NCBI GenBank assembly: GCA_002633005.1
Contig: NMRA01001195.1
Span: 1-41,385, forward strand
Source: Phoronis australis
Lineage: Eukaryota; Phoronida; Phoronidae
DNA length: 41,385 nucleotides
Direction: 5' to 3'
Shown one piece after another: positions 23,201-30,254 of the stretch; position 1 is the first letter of the stretch, and every line of letters begins with the position of its first letter. The position numbers were made by a program, and so were the translations under genes. Below the pieces are notes generated by a model that was not told the DNA's origin, ran no database searches, and was given only the letters and a program-made list of their open reading frames with translations.

Positions 23201-26200
23201 TTAATTTACTCGATTGTATCATGCAATTCGTTCGGTACATAGATATTTTGTCAAGTCATTTAACATGTTAAACGCAGGTATTGCATTTTAGGTAATACTT
23301 ACACGTTGGCACATTATATTTGATATCAACTCTTGTCAAATCATCGCCACCTTCTGGTACTTACATTACAAATACCAACCCATGCGTCACTGTTCTGTTT
23401 AGAAAAGAAGACAACGAAGAAATTGTCAATGGAGGCACAGGGCCCTTGTCCGATAAAAGCTTTTTCTCCAGGGTTTCTACTCTAATTGCAAATACCAAGG
23501 GACAGATTCAAAGCTACAGCGCTAACCGACGAAAGGCAGACAATGCTAAAACCGTTCTTAAGTCGAGAAGAATGGTCCGTATCTGCTTATGCACAAGTTA
23601 CATTTGGTAAGTACGTTACGACGCTATAATGATGGTGGCTGGTCAAAATAACTGAAGGACTTTATAATGGGAAGACGTGTCTGGCTAGCGCGGGTCGTTG
23701 TGCGTTGCTCTTTTAATTGAATATTAATCAGCCAAAAACTACTCTGTTGATGTAGGACTGGGAAAATGACGTAGTACTGGGCCAATGACGTAGTACTGGG
23801 ACAATGACGTAGTACTGGGAAAATGATGTAGGACTGGGAAAGTGACGTAGGACTGGGAAAATGACGTAGGACTGGGAAAGTGACGTAGGACTGGGAAAGT
23901 GACGTAGGACTGGGAACGTGACGTAGGACTGGGAAAATGATGTAGAGCTAGGAAAATGAAAAGGAAGGAAAGGACTGCTATCCATTTTTTGCATTCATGT
24001 AAGGCAACGTCAGATCCGCACTTTCATCCAATTACTGCGACTTCCCCAAACTCCATAACTTTACTCCTTGACACTTATTGGTCACTTTTAGTTTCAACAC
24101 ACAACAAACAAAAATCAGCCCTAATACTGACAAGGCCTCCGCTGTTGATTCAGCCTCACCTTCTTCTTAAGGAAAGAATTTGTCCATACAAGAGACGAAC
24201 ACAATTAAGTTGGCTCAGAGACTCTTCGCACATAGTGCAACATATTGTTGGTACGACCTTGATACACTCCATCCTGTTTATTTACCAACGATTGTATCAT
24301 TGAGTAGTTTTAGCTATGGTTGCAGTTTTAGGGTTGTTATGGAAACTATTATATAAAAATACGTATTTTCGTGGCGTTTTAGACTAAACTACCAGTCATT
24401 TAAGTTGATAAAATCACAAAAACTGAGAACCGAACGTTCCGCGCGGTGCGCTCTTCATCAGCGGTATAAGGTAAATGCTACGAACTCTAGGAGAAAAAAC
24501 ATTACTGTAAAGATGGTGGTGTCATTCATTATGATAATGGTAATGATAAAGATAAAGCTTGTAATAAAAACGACGATTTACGTCATCACAGTAATAGTCA
24601 TGATGAAGACCATGGTGGTGATGATCATGGCGCCGCTAGATTACGAAAATAATGATGACCATTGTAATTTATTGATGGGTACAAAAATGTCTCAACCTTG
24701 TTCCTGATAGGTGTGGTGACTTCAATGTTAATTACTCTGAATTGAATGAGTGGTATGTCAATGACTGGAATCAATGGCACGCTACGCTCTGTGGATCATT
24801 CCAGGTTTACCAATGCGTTCGTGTACTGGGGTCTTTTGCTCAGCGTCAAGAAGATTTTCCCTGGTGATCTTTATGTGAACTTTATTCTCACAACATTTGC
24901 TGAACTTGCCGCGTATATCTTCGTGCACATTGTTCTAAGGTAAGAGGTTACTAGACGTGAAACTGCGATACATCTTATAAATATTAAGTATTTTGTAAAA
25001 TGGTATCGGCGGCTGGTTCCCTAGCGATATCACTGGTTATCGCGAGTAAGTTACGTCATCATTTTCCGCTCTTTCAGTCAGTCGGATACGTTCAGTCTCG
25101 CGAGGATTTGTTTTGTTGTCAAAGTTGTTAGACACTTTTAAAAATGTGTATCTTTAACTTAAGGTAAACTGACTGGTGAGGACAACTAACTGAGGCTTTG
25201 TTTGAGCCACCAGTTTATTGTTCATATTGAGTTTTATCAAATACAAAAAACGTAGGAATAGGAGACTCGATATTCATTAAAGGGCGCGAGTGGGTCACAT
25301 TTCATCTGAACAGATTGAAATTAGGAAGTACCATAGGTTTCGCGGACTAACGATTCCGTTTGGCTTCCTGATTGAACGCATACTAGTGCCACACATGATG
25401 ACCGATTCACATTCCTGGGGTTCGCAAACTTTCGACGAAAAGATAATATTCCCTCCGTATTCACCAGTTTAAAACATACGACGAGTCTCAATCTCTAGTA
25501 CAGGCGTAAATTATTGTTCTGTGGATACATCTGTGGCTGCCATTTGTGGGCGTACCACCAGAAATTTAGACATTCTGTTTCAAATTTTGGGGATAGGCCG
25601 GGTTTTGACAAAATTCAGAGTTTGAGCTGTAAATTGTAAACGAAGAAGAACGAGTTTGTTAAAATAGTGATTCTGAATGATATCCTGTTTATTTCAGAGT
25701 AAAATTAGTTTTAAGAACAAATCAAATATACGTATATGCGGATTACGTGTTTTCAACGAAATCTTTAAATGTTTTCAGATATGTTGGTCGGCGGACGCCA
25801 GTTCTAATCTTTCACTTAATAACAGGATTGAGTCTGCTGGCGGCTGTATTTACACCAAAAACAACAAGTAAGCAGTGCGGTTGTAAGCGGGCCTCGGTAA
25901 ACCGGAAACTTATTCAAATGCCATACTTAATAGTAACAACACTGATTACATCACGTGACGTATCAAAAACCCTCAGTAACCATATTAGACACTCTAAACT
26001 AATTTTAGTTACTTTTTATAAATAGCATTCTCAGCCACTAATATAACTCTTGAGTGTGATTAGTAAGTGTGGACGGTTAGTTGTTCCTGTGTAGACGAAA
26101 AGGCGATTTCTATCAATCAGAGTTAAGTTAACTCCCATGAGACCTTTTCGTTTTTGTAAATGTGAAGTTAGGTCAACCCATGAGATAATAATACCCCACC

Positions 26201-29200
26201 AATTTCAAAATTCGTGACGAGTCATGTTTCCGAATTACTGCATTTTGCCCGATTCTTCCGTGCAGGCATTCTTAAACTCACCCACGTGACATTTTCGCTC
26301 TTGTAAATGAGGTCTGGATGATTTTCTATTTAATTGTTTTTTACATTTCATGAGAACGCTTTTCAGTGCATGGTACACTCGAAGTGGTTGCTTTGTCTCA
26401 TTAAAGGTGACGGACAGAGTTTGCAGCCTCTCGTTATCGCTTTTGGGCTGGTTTGTCGCTTCGGCATTTCAGCCTCGTTTGCAGGTATATACCTTTACAG
26501 TCCGGAGGTTTTCCCCACCAATTTCAGGTAAATATTCGTACACGGTTATAAAATGTTAAAAAGATGCCAAACCCTGTTTTGGACATTTCAGCAAAGCCTT
26601 GTTCTGCCACCTGCTAAAGCATCACTGACGAGAATTAAAAGCAGAATCCAAGAAAAAAGTTGTACTCTCTGAGTCACAAATTGGATAACATGGTTCTTTG
26701 TGGGTAGCCTTTCCTTACGTTTGTAGTGTAACTCTCTGAAAGCGTAGGCCACTTTTCACCATTTAGTAGACTTTGAAAGGAATTTTCAAATTTCGCTTCG
26801 CACTTTTGAAGGCTATCGAGGATTACATAGGATTATTTTGTTTCATAGAACTGTATGGGAAAGTCGTTATCAATATCTGTTAATAGGCCAAAATCGGGTT
26901 TAGTATTCTTTTCAAAATTAGGACTGAGGTTTTCACGATTTCTTAATTGTAGTAAAAAGTCAGTGGTTCGAATTATTTACTAGCTTTCCAATACTTTAGG
27001 AAGCGCTATTTTTTGGTGAAAATGCGCAAATTTCACATCTCATAGGTTCGTGTTCATATAGTTTCACTGCCGAAATATTTTCTGCAAGATTTCTTGGAGC
27101 ACGTGTATCGGTTTGATGAACAGATTACAGAGTAAGTATACGGAGGAGGGGGAGGGTTATACAAAAAGTGGGTGATGGTTTGCGCAAAGATATTGATGGA
27201 TCATGTTTTAACTCACTCCATTTTATTTTACATGGGACAGGACTACAGGCCTAGGAATGTCCATAGCTTCAGCATTTGCTGGTTCACTCATCGCTCCATA
27301 TTTTACAATGCTCGTAAGTGTTCCCATTGCTGAGCCAATGGCATCATTTTGTTACAATTACATACTGAATGTGCTGCTGTCAATAGTCTGTATAAACGAT
27401 TGTGTAACCCTGTATGTTGATTGTTCAAGTAGACTAGATCACATTATGGTGTGAGGTTCCAGTAGACTAGGTCACAACATGGCGTGAGGTTCCAGTAAAC
27501 TAGATCACAATATGGTGTGAGGTTCCAGTAAACTAGATCACAATATGGTGTGAGGTTCAAGTAGACTAGGTCACAACATGGCGTGAGGTTCCAGTAAACT
27601 AGATCACAATATGGTGTGAGGTTCCAGTAAACTAGATCACAATATGGTGTGAGGTTCCAGTANCTGTATTTACACCAAAAACAACAAGTAAGCAGTGCGG
27701 TTGTAAGCGAATTACCGAAGCCACGGTGACTTGGATCGGGCCTCGGTAAACCGGAAACTTATTCAAATGCCGTACTTAATAGTAACAACACTGATTACAT
27801 CACGTGACGTATCAAAAACCCTCAGTAACCATATTAGACACTCTAAACTAATTTTAGGTTACTTTTTATAAATAGCATTCTCAGCCACTAATATAACTCT
27901 TGAGTGTGATTAGTAAGTGTGGACGGTTAGTTGTTCCTGTGTAGACGAAAAGGCGATTTCTGTCAATCAGAGTTAAGTTAACTCCCATGAGACCTTTTCG
28001 TTTTTGTAAATGTGAAGTTAGGTCAACCCATGAGATAATAACACCCCACCAATTTCAAAATTCGTGACGAGTCATGTTTCCGAATTACTGCATTTTGCCC
28101 GATTCTTCCGTGCAGGCATTCTTAAACTCACCCCCCACGTGACATTTTCGCTGTTGTTAATGAGGTCTGGATGATTTTCTATTTAATTGTCTTTTACATT
28201 TCATGAGAACGCTTTTCAATGCATGGTACACTCAAAGTGGTTACTTTGTCTCATTAAAGGTGACGGACAGAGTTTGCAGCCTCTCGTTATCGCTTTTGGG
28301 CTGGTTTGTCGCTTCGGCATTTCAGCCTCGTTTGCAGGTATATACCTTTACAGTCCGGAGGTGTTCCCCACCAATTTCAGGTAAACATTCGTGCTGGGTT
28401 ATAAAGTGTTAAAAAGATACCAAACCCTGTTTTGGACATTTCAGCAAAGCCTTGTTCTGCCACCTGCTAAAGCATCACTGACGAGAATCAAAAGCAGAAT
28501 CCAAGAAAAAAGTTGTACTCTCTGAGTCACAAATTGGATAACATGGTTCTTTGTGTGTAGCCTTTCCTTACGTTTGTATTGTAACTCTCTGAAAGCGTAG
28601 GCCACTTTTCACCATTTAGTAGACTTTGAAAGGAGTTTTCAAATTTCGCTTCGCACTTTTGAAGGCTGTCGAGGATTACCTAGGATTATTTTGTTTCATA
28701 GAACTGTATGGGAAAGTCGTTATCAATATCTGTTAATAGGCCAAAATCGGGTTTAGTATCCTTTTAAAAATTAGGACTGAGGTTTTCACGATTTCTTAAT
28801 TGTAGTAAAAAGTCAGTGGTTCGAATTATTTACTAGCTTTCCAATACTTTAGAAAGCGCTTTTTTGTGGTGAAAATGCGCAAATTTCACGTCATAGGTTC
28901 CTGATCATATAGTTTCACTGCCGAAGTATTTTCTGAAAGATTTCTTGGAGCACGTGTATCGGTTTGATGAACATATTACAGAGTAAGTATACGGAGGAGG
29001 GGGGAGGGTTATACAAAAAGTGGGTGACGGATTGCGCAAAGATATTGATGGATCCTGTTTTAACTCACTCTATTTTATTTTACATGGGACAGGACTACAG
29101 GCCTAGGAATGTCCATAGCTTCAGCATTTGCTGGTTCACTCATCGCTCCATATTTTACAATGCTCGTAAGTGTTCCCATTACTGAGCCAATGCCATCATT

Positions 29201-29771
29201 TTGTTACAATAACATACTGAATGTGGTGCTGTCAATAGTCTGTATAAACGATTGTGTAACCATGTATGTTGATTGTTTGAATACACACTGGAACTTCATT
29301 GGCTAGACATTAAGTTAGGTTAGACAATATGTTGCGAGGTTCCAGTAGACTAGATCACATTATGGTGTGAGGTTCCAGTAGACTAGATCACAATATGGTG
29401 TGAGGTTCCAGTAGACTAGATAACAACATGGTGTGAAGTTCCAGTAGACTAGATCACAATATGGTGTGAGGTTCCAGTAGACTAGATCACAATATGGTGT
29501 GAGGTTCCATTAGACTAGATCACAATATCTTTCACATTGTGAAATTAAACGTCAGTTACACCCATATATGTGAAAAATTGAGATGAGTCATCAGTACATC
29601 TAAAACTACAAACTTTTAAAACCTTTGCAGAGTGTCTTCGCGGACTGGTTACCAGGTACAGCAATTGCTTGTTTGGCATTGATTGCCGGCGTTGTATGTT
29701 GGTTTCTACCAGAGACACGTAATCGCCCTTTACCGGAAACCGTCAGAGATGTCGAAAACTTGTACACGTGA
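8078..29771 (+). CDS. SLC22-family organic ion transporter, 12 exons, complete
   Basis: Exons 8078-8219, 17072-17250, 19540-19770, 20277-20340, 21158-21287, 22331 to a probable donor near 22684, 23403-23606, 24805-24939, 25779-25867, 26407-26527, 27241-27313 and 29631-29771 join with matching phases. They give a protein of roughly 600 residues. It has the SLC22 layout: N-terminal helix, large extracellular loop with [21 protein letters not shown] before TM2, the MFS signature [25 protein letters not shown] after TM6, [18 protein letters not shown] and a C-terminal [15 protein letters not shown]22 members are plasma-membrane transporters for organic cations, anions or zwitterions; the substrate cannot be told here. 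The loop between TM6 and TM7 looks unusually long. Exons 10 and 11 occur a second time at 28260-28380 and 29093-29165. Confidence 0.9.
8569..8712. repeat. Minisatellite, 36-nt unit, 4 copies
   Basis: The unit CCATACTGTGTAGCACGATA plus CCCCCACAAAGCGTGA starts at 8569, 8605, 8641 and 8677, with two substitutions among the copies. The period keeps all frames open, giving repetitive open frames on both strands that are not genes. Confidence 0.96.
8748..9230 (+). mobile_element. Penelope-like element remnant with GIY-YIG motif
   Basis: A frame at about 8770-8846 reads [20 protein letters not shown], resembling the start of the GIY-YIG endonuclease domain of Penelope-like elements (typically IPCxCGxxYIGETGRT). 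It is broken by a stop soon after. A GCCGACTGAAACGTC stretch near 9193-9207 resembles the motif at the end of the Penelope-like copies at 14881 and 16482. The piece is short and decayed. Confidence 0.5.
9473..9596. repeat. Minisatellite, 31-nt unit, 4 copies
   Basis: The unit GGAGATTGTGACTTCCATGA followed by TAAAATGATAT repeats four times, the first two copies being more diverged (GAAGATTG, GAAGATCG). Confidence 0.9.
9866..10050. repeat. Degenerate tandem repeat, about 75-85-nt unit, 3 copies
   Basis: GGAAGGTCGTTCGCCATCAG, CGAAGGCCACTCGTCACCAG and GGAAGGCCACTCGCCATCAG are each followed by AYGTGTAAATGATTC. The third copy is truncated. Confidence 0.85.
10175..10346 (+). repeat. Candidate 5' LTR of the gypsy element
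   Basis: Begins TGTTATATTATTTTTGATAT and ends CTTAAAACA directly before the primer binding site. It contains AATAAA near 10269. The boundary is inferred from TG...CA ends, because no second LTR is available for comparison. Confidence 0.5.
10347..10364 (+). promoter_or_regulatory. Primer binding site, tRNA-Leu type
   Basis: TGGTGTCAGAAGTGGGAT is complementary to the 3' end of animal tRNA-Leu (…CCACTTCTGACACCA) and follows the LTR directly, as in many gypsy elements. Confidence 0.75.
10583..11453 (+). pseudogene. gypsy gag with frameshift; capsid and zinc knuckle
   Basis: ATG at 10583 opens a capsid-like frame to 11242 with WLDWKTRF near the start and the [14 protein letters not shown] segment typical of gypsy gag. 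An 11-G run at 11166-11176 shifts the frame. In the shifted frame a basic S/K/Q linker leads to a zinc knuckle (CPNCGYVH … [14 protein letters not shown]) at 11268-11374, ending in TGA at 11451-11453. Confidence 0.82.
11557..14256 (+). pseudogene. gypsy pol remnant: RT, RNase H, integrase
   Basis: The RT starts near 11640 and includes [26 protein letters not shown] and, after a one-base shift near 12050, the catalytic YMDD at 12153-12164. RNase H shows [13 protein letters not shown] and [17 protein letters not shown]. Integrase shows the zinc-binding H-H-C-C segment (IHDGHQG … CSHCTAKK), DNGPQF, and NSNGEAERA with the catalytic glutamate. There are stops or shifts at several points, so no protein is made. 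Confidence 0.85.
14257..14835. other. Intron 1 sequence between gypsy and Penelope-like fragments
   Basis: No LTR matching 10175-10346 is visible here. The minus-strand open frame 14142-14612 runs antisense across the end of the gypsy element and has no family features. Confidence 0.5.
14836..15600 (-). mobile_element. Penelope-like element fragment, left arm (minus strand)
   Basis: The minus-strand frame 14860-15399 reads through the linker ([28 protein letters not shown]), a CGVIYQLKC segment, and the GIY-YIG core [18 protein letters not shown], ending [10 protein letters not shown]. Upstream on the same strand, to about 15560, the end of the RT domain is legible ([29 protein letters not shown]) with a stop in it. 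It is 5'-truncated at about 15600. About 90 nt before the C-terminus are missing compared with the right arm. Confidence 0.85.
15608..15758 (+). repeat. tRNA-derived SINE between the Penelope arms
   Basis: An A-box-like stretch (GTGGCCTGGTTGATAAGTGC at 15623-15642) and a B box (GGGTTCAAGTCCC at 15667-15679) are spaced as in a tRNA. They are followed by about 80 nt of unrelated body and an A/T-rich tail with AATAAAGC. This is the pol III promoter layout of a tRNA-derived SINE. It is not a functional tRNA, since the acceptor stem does not close. Confidence 0.7.
15868..16556 (+). mobile_element. Penelope-like element fragment, right arm (plus strand)
   Basis: A mirror image of 14836-15430, in the opposite orientation. 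It carries the same linker ([16 protein letters not shown]), a frameshifted GIY-YIG region and a fuller C-terminus ([30 protein letters not shown]) before the stop at 16532. Frameshifts near 16110 and 16190 inactivate it. With the left arm it forms a head-to-head pair around the SINE. Confidence 0.85.
16482..16510 (+). ncRNA. Hammerhead-like motif in Penelope tail
   Basis: GACCTGGCGGACCAGGTC forms a 7-bp stem with a four-base loop and is followed by GAAACGTC. This resembles the stem II / GAAA part of hammerhead ribozymes reported in Penelope-like terminal repeats, but the CUGANGA box is not intact. Probably a decayed remnant. Confidence 0.3.
16683..17057. repeat. Minisatellite, 75-nt unit, exactly 5 copies
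   Basis: The unit starts AACATTGCGTAATGAGTTTT and ends GTGAAACAAGTTT; copies begin at 16683, 16758, 16833, 16908 and 16983, with only a few substitutions. It ends 14 bases before the exon 2 acceptor, so the exon 2 branch region probably lies in the last copy. The long minus-strand open frame across it is due to the three-divisible period. Confidence 0.97.
17072..17250 (+). CDS. SLC22 exon 2 (large extracellular loop)
   Basis: The acceptor TTGTTTTTCAG ends at 17071 and the donor GTGAGC starts at 17251. The exon encodes the extracellular loop with cysteines at SSHHC and SSCM, the hallmark [11 protein letters not shown] and the start of TIANE|FDLVC. It lies 14 bases after a five-copy 75-nt array. 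Confidence 0.88.
17251..19539. other. SLC22 intron 2
   Basis: Contains a 13-G run with an N (17425-17438), a set of GCGTAGAG-containing short repeats near 17640-17730, and a fold-back element at 18262-18432. No coding exon seen. Confidence 0.65.
18262..18432. mobile_element. Fold-back (MITE-like) element, about 170 bp
   Basis: GAAGTAATATCCCA near 18301 pairs perfectly with TGGGATATTACTTC near 18390, ACATTATT with AATAATGT, and outer arms AAAACGTAC with GTACGTTTT. Together these make an imperfect hairpin of about 170 bp with a GC-rich loop. No transposase frame, so a non-autonomous element is likely. Target-site duplication not resolved. Confidence 0.6.
19540..19770 (+). CDS. SLC22 exon 3 (TM2-TM3, MFS signature)
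   Basis: The acceptor TTTTTACAG ends at 19539 and the donor is CAG|GTAGTT. It encodes [14 protein letters not shown]2, the cytoplasmic MFS motif [12 protein letters not shown]3 and the start of TM4 (AVRFLAG). 77 codons, phase 0 on both sides. A 22-G run with an N base follows 45 bases downstream. Confidence 0.92.
19771..20276. other. SLC22 intron 3 with 22-G run
   Basis: Carries a run of 22 G at 19815-19836 followed by TGGN. Otherwise A/T-rich with no other feature seen. Confidence 0.7.
20277..20340 (+). CDS. SLC22 exon 4
   Basis: A 64-nt exon between CAACAG and G|GTGACA. It encodes [20 protein letters not shown], the short TM4-TM5 segment matching the ME(I/M)xxxKxRTFxG motif of SLC22 proteins. 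Enters in phase 0, leaves in phase 1. Confidence 0.88.
20341..20944. other. SLC22 intron 4, first part
   Basis: No exon or clear repeat seen. The last part of the intron is occupied by the acceptor-like tandem array. Confidence 0.6.
20945..21170 (+). repeat. Degenerate 48-nt tandem array ending on the exon 5 acceptor
   Basis: AG dinucleotides at 20967, 21013, 21060, 21109 and 21157 are spaced 46, 47, 49 and 48 nt. Four of the five are followed by a version of TATGTCGTTAGA (TGTGTCATTAGA, TTTGCCGTTAGA, TATGTCGTTGGA). AATGTTCCTTAA-like segments lie between them. The final copy is the real exon 5 3' splice site and its first codons. Confidence 0.8.
21158..21287 (+). CDS. SLC22 exon 5 (TM5-TM6)
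   Basis: The acceptor CTTCTCACCAG ends at 21157 and the donor is TG|GTAGGT at 21288. It encodes GMSLEYVW, a hydrophobic helix, [11 protein letters not shown] and a second helix ending in the split W codon that begins WAIPES in exon 6. The acceptor is the last of a series of about 48-nt repeats, each with its own AG (see repeat entry). Confidence 0.88.
21288..22330. other. SLC22 intron 5
   Basis: About 1 kb. A two-copy repeat with GCTACGGTCTGGATATTAGC and GCTACGCTCTGGATATTAGC lies at 22150-22213. No exon seen. Confidence 0.65.
22331..22706 (+). CDS. SLC22 exon 6 (post-TM6 loop), open to a stop at 22704
   Basis: The acceptor is ATATTTAAAG at 22330. It opens with [20 protein letters not shown], the invariant cytoplasmic motif after TM6, and stays open for about 125 codons to TAA at 22704-22706. 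To join exon 7 the exon must end two bases into a codon. The candidates are GG|GTATTG at 22685 and a weaker AA|GTATTC earlier, and neither is a strong donor. If none is used, the frame ends at 22706 and gives a six-helix product. The end of this exon is therefore uncertain. Confidence 0.75.
22707..23402. other. SLC22 intron 6
   Basis: No additional exon recognised. Overlapping open frames on both strands near 22900-23200 share no family features and are taken as chance. Confidence 0.6.
23403..23606 (+). CDS. SLC22 exon 7 (cytoplasmic loop into TM7)
   Basis: The acceptor CTGTTCTGTTTAG ends at 23402 and the donor is TG|GTAAGT at 23607. The polar first part ([10 protein letters not shown], then many S, N, K and R) is followed by [16 protein letters not shown], which matches the basic stretch entering TM7 in SLC22 proteins. 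The split W codon joins exon 8 exactly. Confidence 0.78.
23748..23957. repeat. Minisatellite, 19-nt unit, 11 copies, TGACGTA core
   Basis: The unit TGACGTAGGACTGGGAAAG repeats 11 times with almost constant 19-nt spacing. Eight copies carry TGACGTA and three TGATGTA. TGACGTA resembles the CRE/ATF binding core (TGACGTCA/TGACGTAA). Confidence 0.95.
24430..24462 (-). ncRNA. Hammerhead-like Penelope tail motif
   Basis: On the minus strand, GCTGATGAAGAGCGCACCGC is followed by GCGGAACGTTCGG. It has an intact CTGATGA box, a GCGC/GCGC stem and a GGAAC segment where hammerheads have GAAAC. The layout matches the tail motif of Penelope-like elements. No GIY-YIG frame is recognisable next to it. Confidence 0.35.
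24805..24939 (+). CDS. SLC22 exon 8 (TM7-TM8)
   Basis: The acceptor is TCATTCCAG at 24804 and the donor is AG|GTAAGA. It encodes [24 protein letters not shown] and the helix [15 protein letters not shown], in the order and spacing of SLC22 TM7-TM8. Enters completing W, leaves two bases into R. Confidence 0.9.
24940..25778. other. SLC22 intron 8
   Basis: About 840 bases with no recognisable repeat or exon. It ends in the acceptor ATGTTTTCAG. Confidence 0.65.
25779..25867 (+). CDS. SLC22 exon 9
   Basis: The acceptor is ATGTTTTCAG at 25778 and the donor is A|GTAAGC at 25868. It encodes [16 protein letters not shown] and LLAAVFTPK, matching the GRR(P/T) motif and TM9 of the family. The last 23 bases of this exon and its donor recur at 27664-27690, where the duplicated segment begins. 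Confidence 0.88.
26407..26527 (+). CDS. SLC22 exon 10, first copy (TM10)
   Basis: Sits between TCATTAAAG and AG|GTAAAT. It encodes the TM10 stretch containing [14 protein letters not shown] and [12 protein letters not shown], the conserved Y(S/T)xE(L/V)(F/Y)PTxxR motif. Enters in phase 1, leaves in phase 2. A near-identical copy lies at 28260-28380. Confidence 0.9.
27241..27313 (+). CDS. SLC22 exon 11, first copy (TM11)
   Basis: The acceptor is ATGGGACAG at 27240 and the donor is CTC|GTAAGT. It encodes [20 protein letters not shown], a family-typical TM11 that follows PTNFR. Leaves in phase 0. An identical copy lies at 29093-29165. Confidence 0.88.
27424..27662. repeat. Minisatellite, 33-nt unit, about 7 copies
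   Basis: The unit contains GTTCCAGTAGACTAGATCAC followed by AATATGGTGTGAG. Variants alternate GTAGAC/GTAAAC and AATATGG/AACATGG. The array is cut by the N at 27663. Confidence 0.95.
28260..28380 (+). CDS. SLC22 exon 10, second copy
   Basis: Same length and splice sites as 26407-26527. The only coding difference I see is the silent GTT to GTG in PEVFP. Because exon 11 ends in phase 0 and exon 10 needs one preceding base, splicing the first exon 11 into this copy would shift the frame. It can only act as an alternative to the first copy, or it is an assembly artefact. Confidence 0.75.
29093..29165 (+). CDS. SLC22 exon 11, second copy
   Basis: Identical in coding sequence to 27241-27313, with the same ATGGGACAG acceptor and GTAAGT donor. 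It is the copy nearer exon 12. It is compatible in phase with either copy of exon 10. Confidence 0.78.
29335..29530. repeat. Minisatellite, 33-nt unit, about 6 copies
   Basis: Same 33-nt unit as at 27424-27662, in the last SLC22 intron of the second duplicate. Variant composition differs from the first array. Confidence 0.95.
29631..29771 (+). CDS. SLC22 exon 12 (TM12, C-terminus, stop)
   Basis: The acceptor is ACCTTTGCAG at 29630. It encodes [16 protein letters not shown], the rest of TM12, [14 protein letters not shown] and RDVENLYT, stopping at TGA 29769-29771. LPET(x)nPLPET(V/I)xD is the standard C-terminal end of SLC22 proteins. Confidence 0.92.
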   Translation, partial: SVFADWLPGTAIACLALIAGVVCWFLPETRNRPLPETVRDVENLYT

Positions 29772-29843
29772 GCGGATACCACGACAAATATCAAACATGG
29801 CAACTCCCAAAGAGTGGTGAAACTGGATCGACTTGCTTAAAAC

Positions 29844-30081
29844 ATGCGCGCACCCAGGGGGGAGGGGGCTCGAACGAGCCCCCCATTTGGCGAAGTGGGC
29901 AAAAAGTTCCGCCCCCGAGAGACAAAAAGTTCGAGAAAATGGCACAAAAGTCCACTAAATAAGCGCAAACGCGCACTTCACAGTGGTGCCCCCGTTTTTT
30001 AGTCCGCCCGCTGTTTTGTTAGCAAAAGGTCCACGACGTCAAGAATTCGAGGCCCCCGTATTGCATGCTGGGTTCGCGCAT
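29844..30081 (+). mobile_element. Short TIR element, copy A
   Basis: Starts TGCGCGCACCCAG and ends CTGGGTTCGCGCA, which are inverted to each other. Inside, GGCGAAGTGGGCAAAAAGTT and GAGACAAAAAGTTCGAGAAA match the minus strand of 30624-30855. No transposase, so non-autonomous. It lies in the gap between the SLC22 and RFX6 stop codons. No clear target-site duplication. Confidence 0.6.
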
Positions 30082-30134
30082 GTAAAAGTAATATCTATTT
30101 ACTCAAGAAACACAATATATACTACTACTATGGT

Positions 30135-30140
30135 TTTATT
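30135..30140 (-). promoter_or_regulatory. Candidate polyadenylation signal for RFX6
   Basis: AATAAA on the minus strand, about 300 nt beyond the RFX6 stop at 30442. It is the nearest canonical hexamer that I see on that strand. Confidence 0.4.
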
Positions 30141-30248
30141 TGATGGAATTAATGATTTTTCCCTAAATCCCACACGTACATGTTCGGCTCGCAGAGATGA
30201 CTAATTATTGAATCTGACAGTACGGCGCAGTGCCCTCTATCGACATAT

Positions 30249-30254
30249 AATAAA
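30249..30254 (+). promoter_or_regulatory. Candidate polyadenylation signal for SLC22
   Basis: AATAAA on the plus strand about 480 nt after the SLC22 stop. If both this and the minus-strand signal at 30135 are used, the two 3' UTRs overlap. Confidence 0.35.

Larger units (their letters stand above)
23607..24804. other. SLC22 intron 7
   Basis: Contains the TGACGTA minisatellite and a Penelope-tail-like motif on the minus strand. The stretch 24510-24660 is rich in GAT/AAT triplets. No exon seen before 24805. Confidence 0.65.
25845..27662 (+). repeat. 1.8-kb tandem duplication, first copy
   Basis: Begins inside exon 9 and runs through exons 10 and 11 into a 33-nt minisatellite. Long identical stretches match 27664-29530, with scattered substitutions and small indels (a few percent by eye). 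Example: a 29-nt insertion starting AATTACCGAAG is present only in the second copy. Confidence 0.93.
27664..29530 (+). repeat. 1.8-kb tandem duplication, second copy
   Basis: Starts directly after the N at 27663, at CTGTATTTACACC inside what is exon 9 in the first copy. It carries exons 10 and 11 again and ends in the same 33-nt minisatellite. The start point has no repeat or splice logic, which suggests an assembly join. The second copy keeps about 55 nt (near 29280-29334) before its minisatellite that the first copy lacks. Confidence 0.93.

Noticed and set aside
23956-24303. Plus-strand open frame of 115 codons
   Set aside because: Lies in SLC22 intron 7 with no splice logic or family match.
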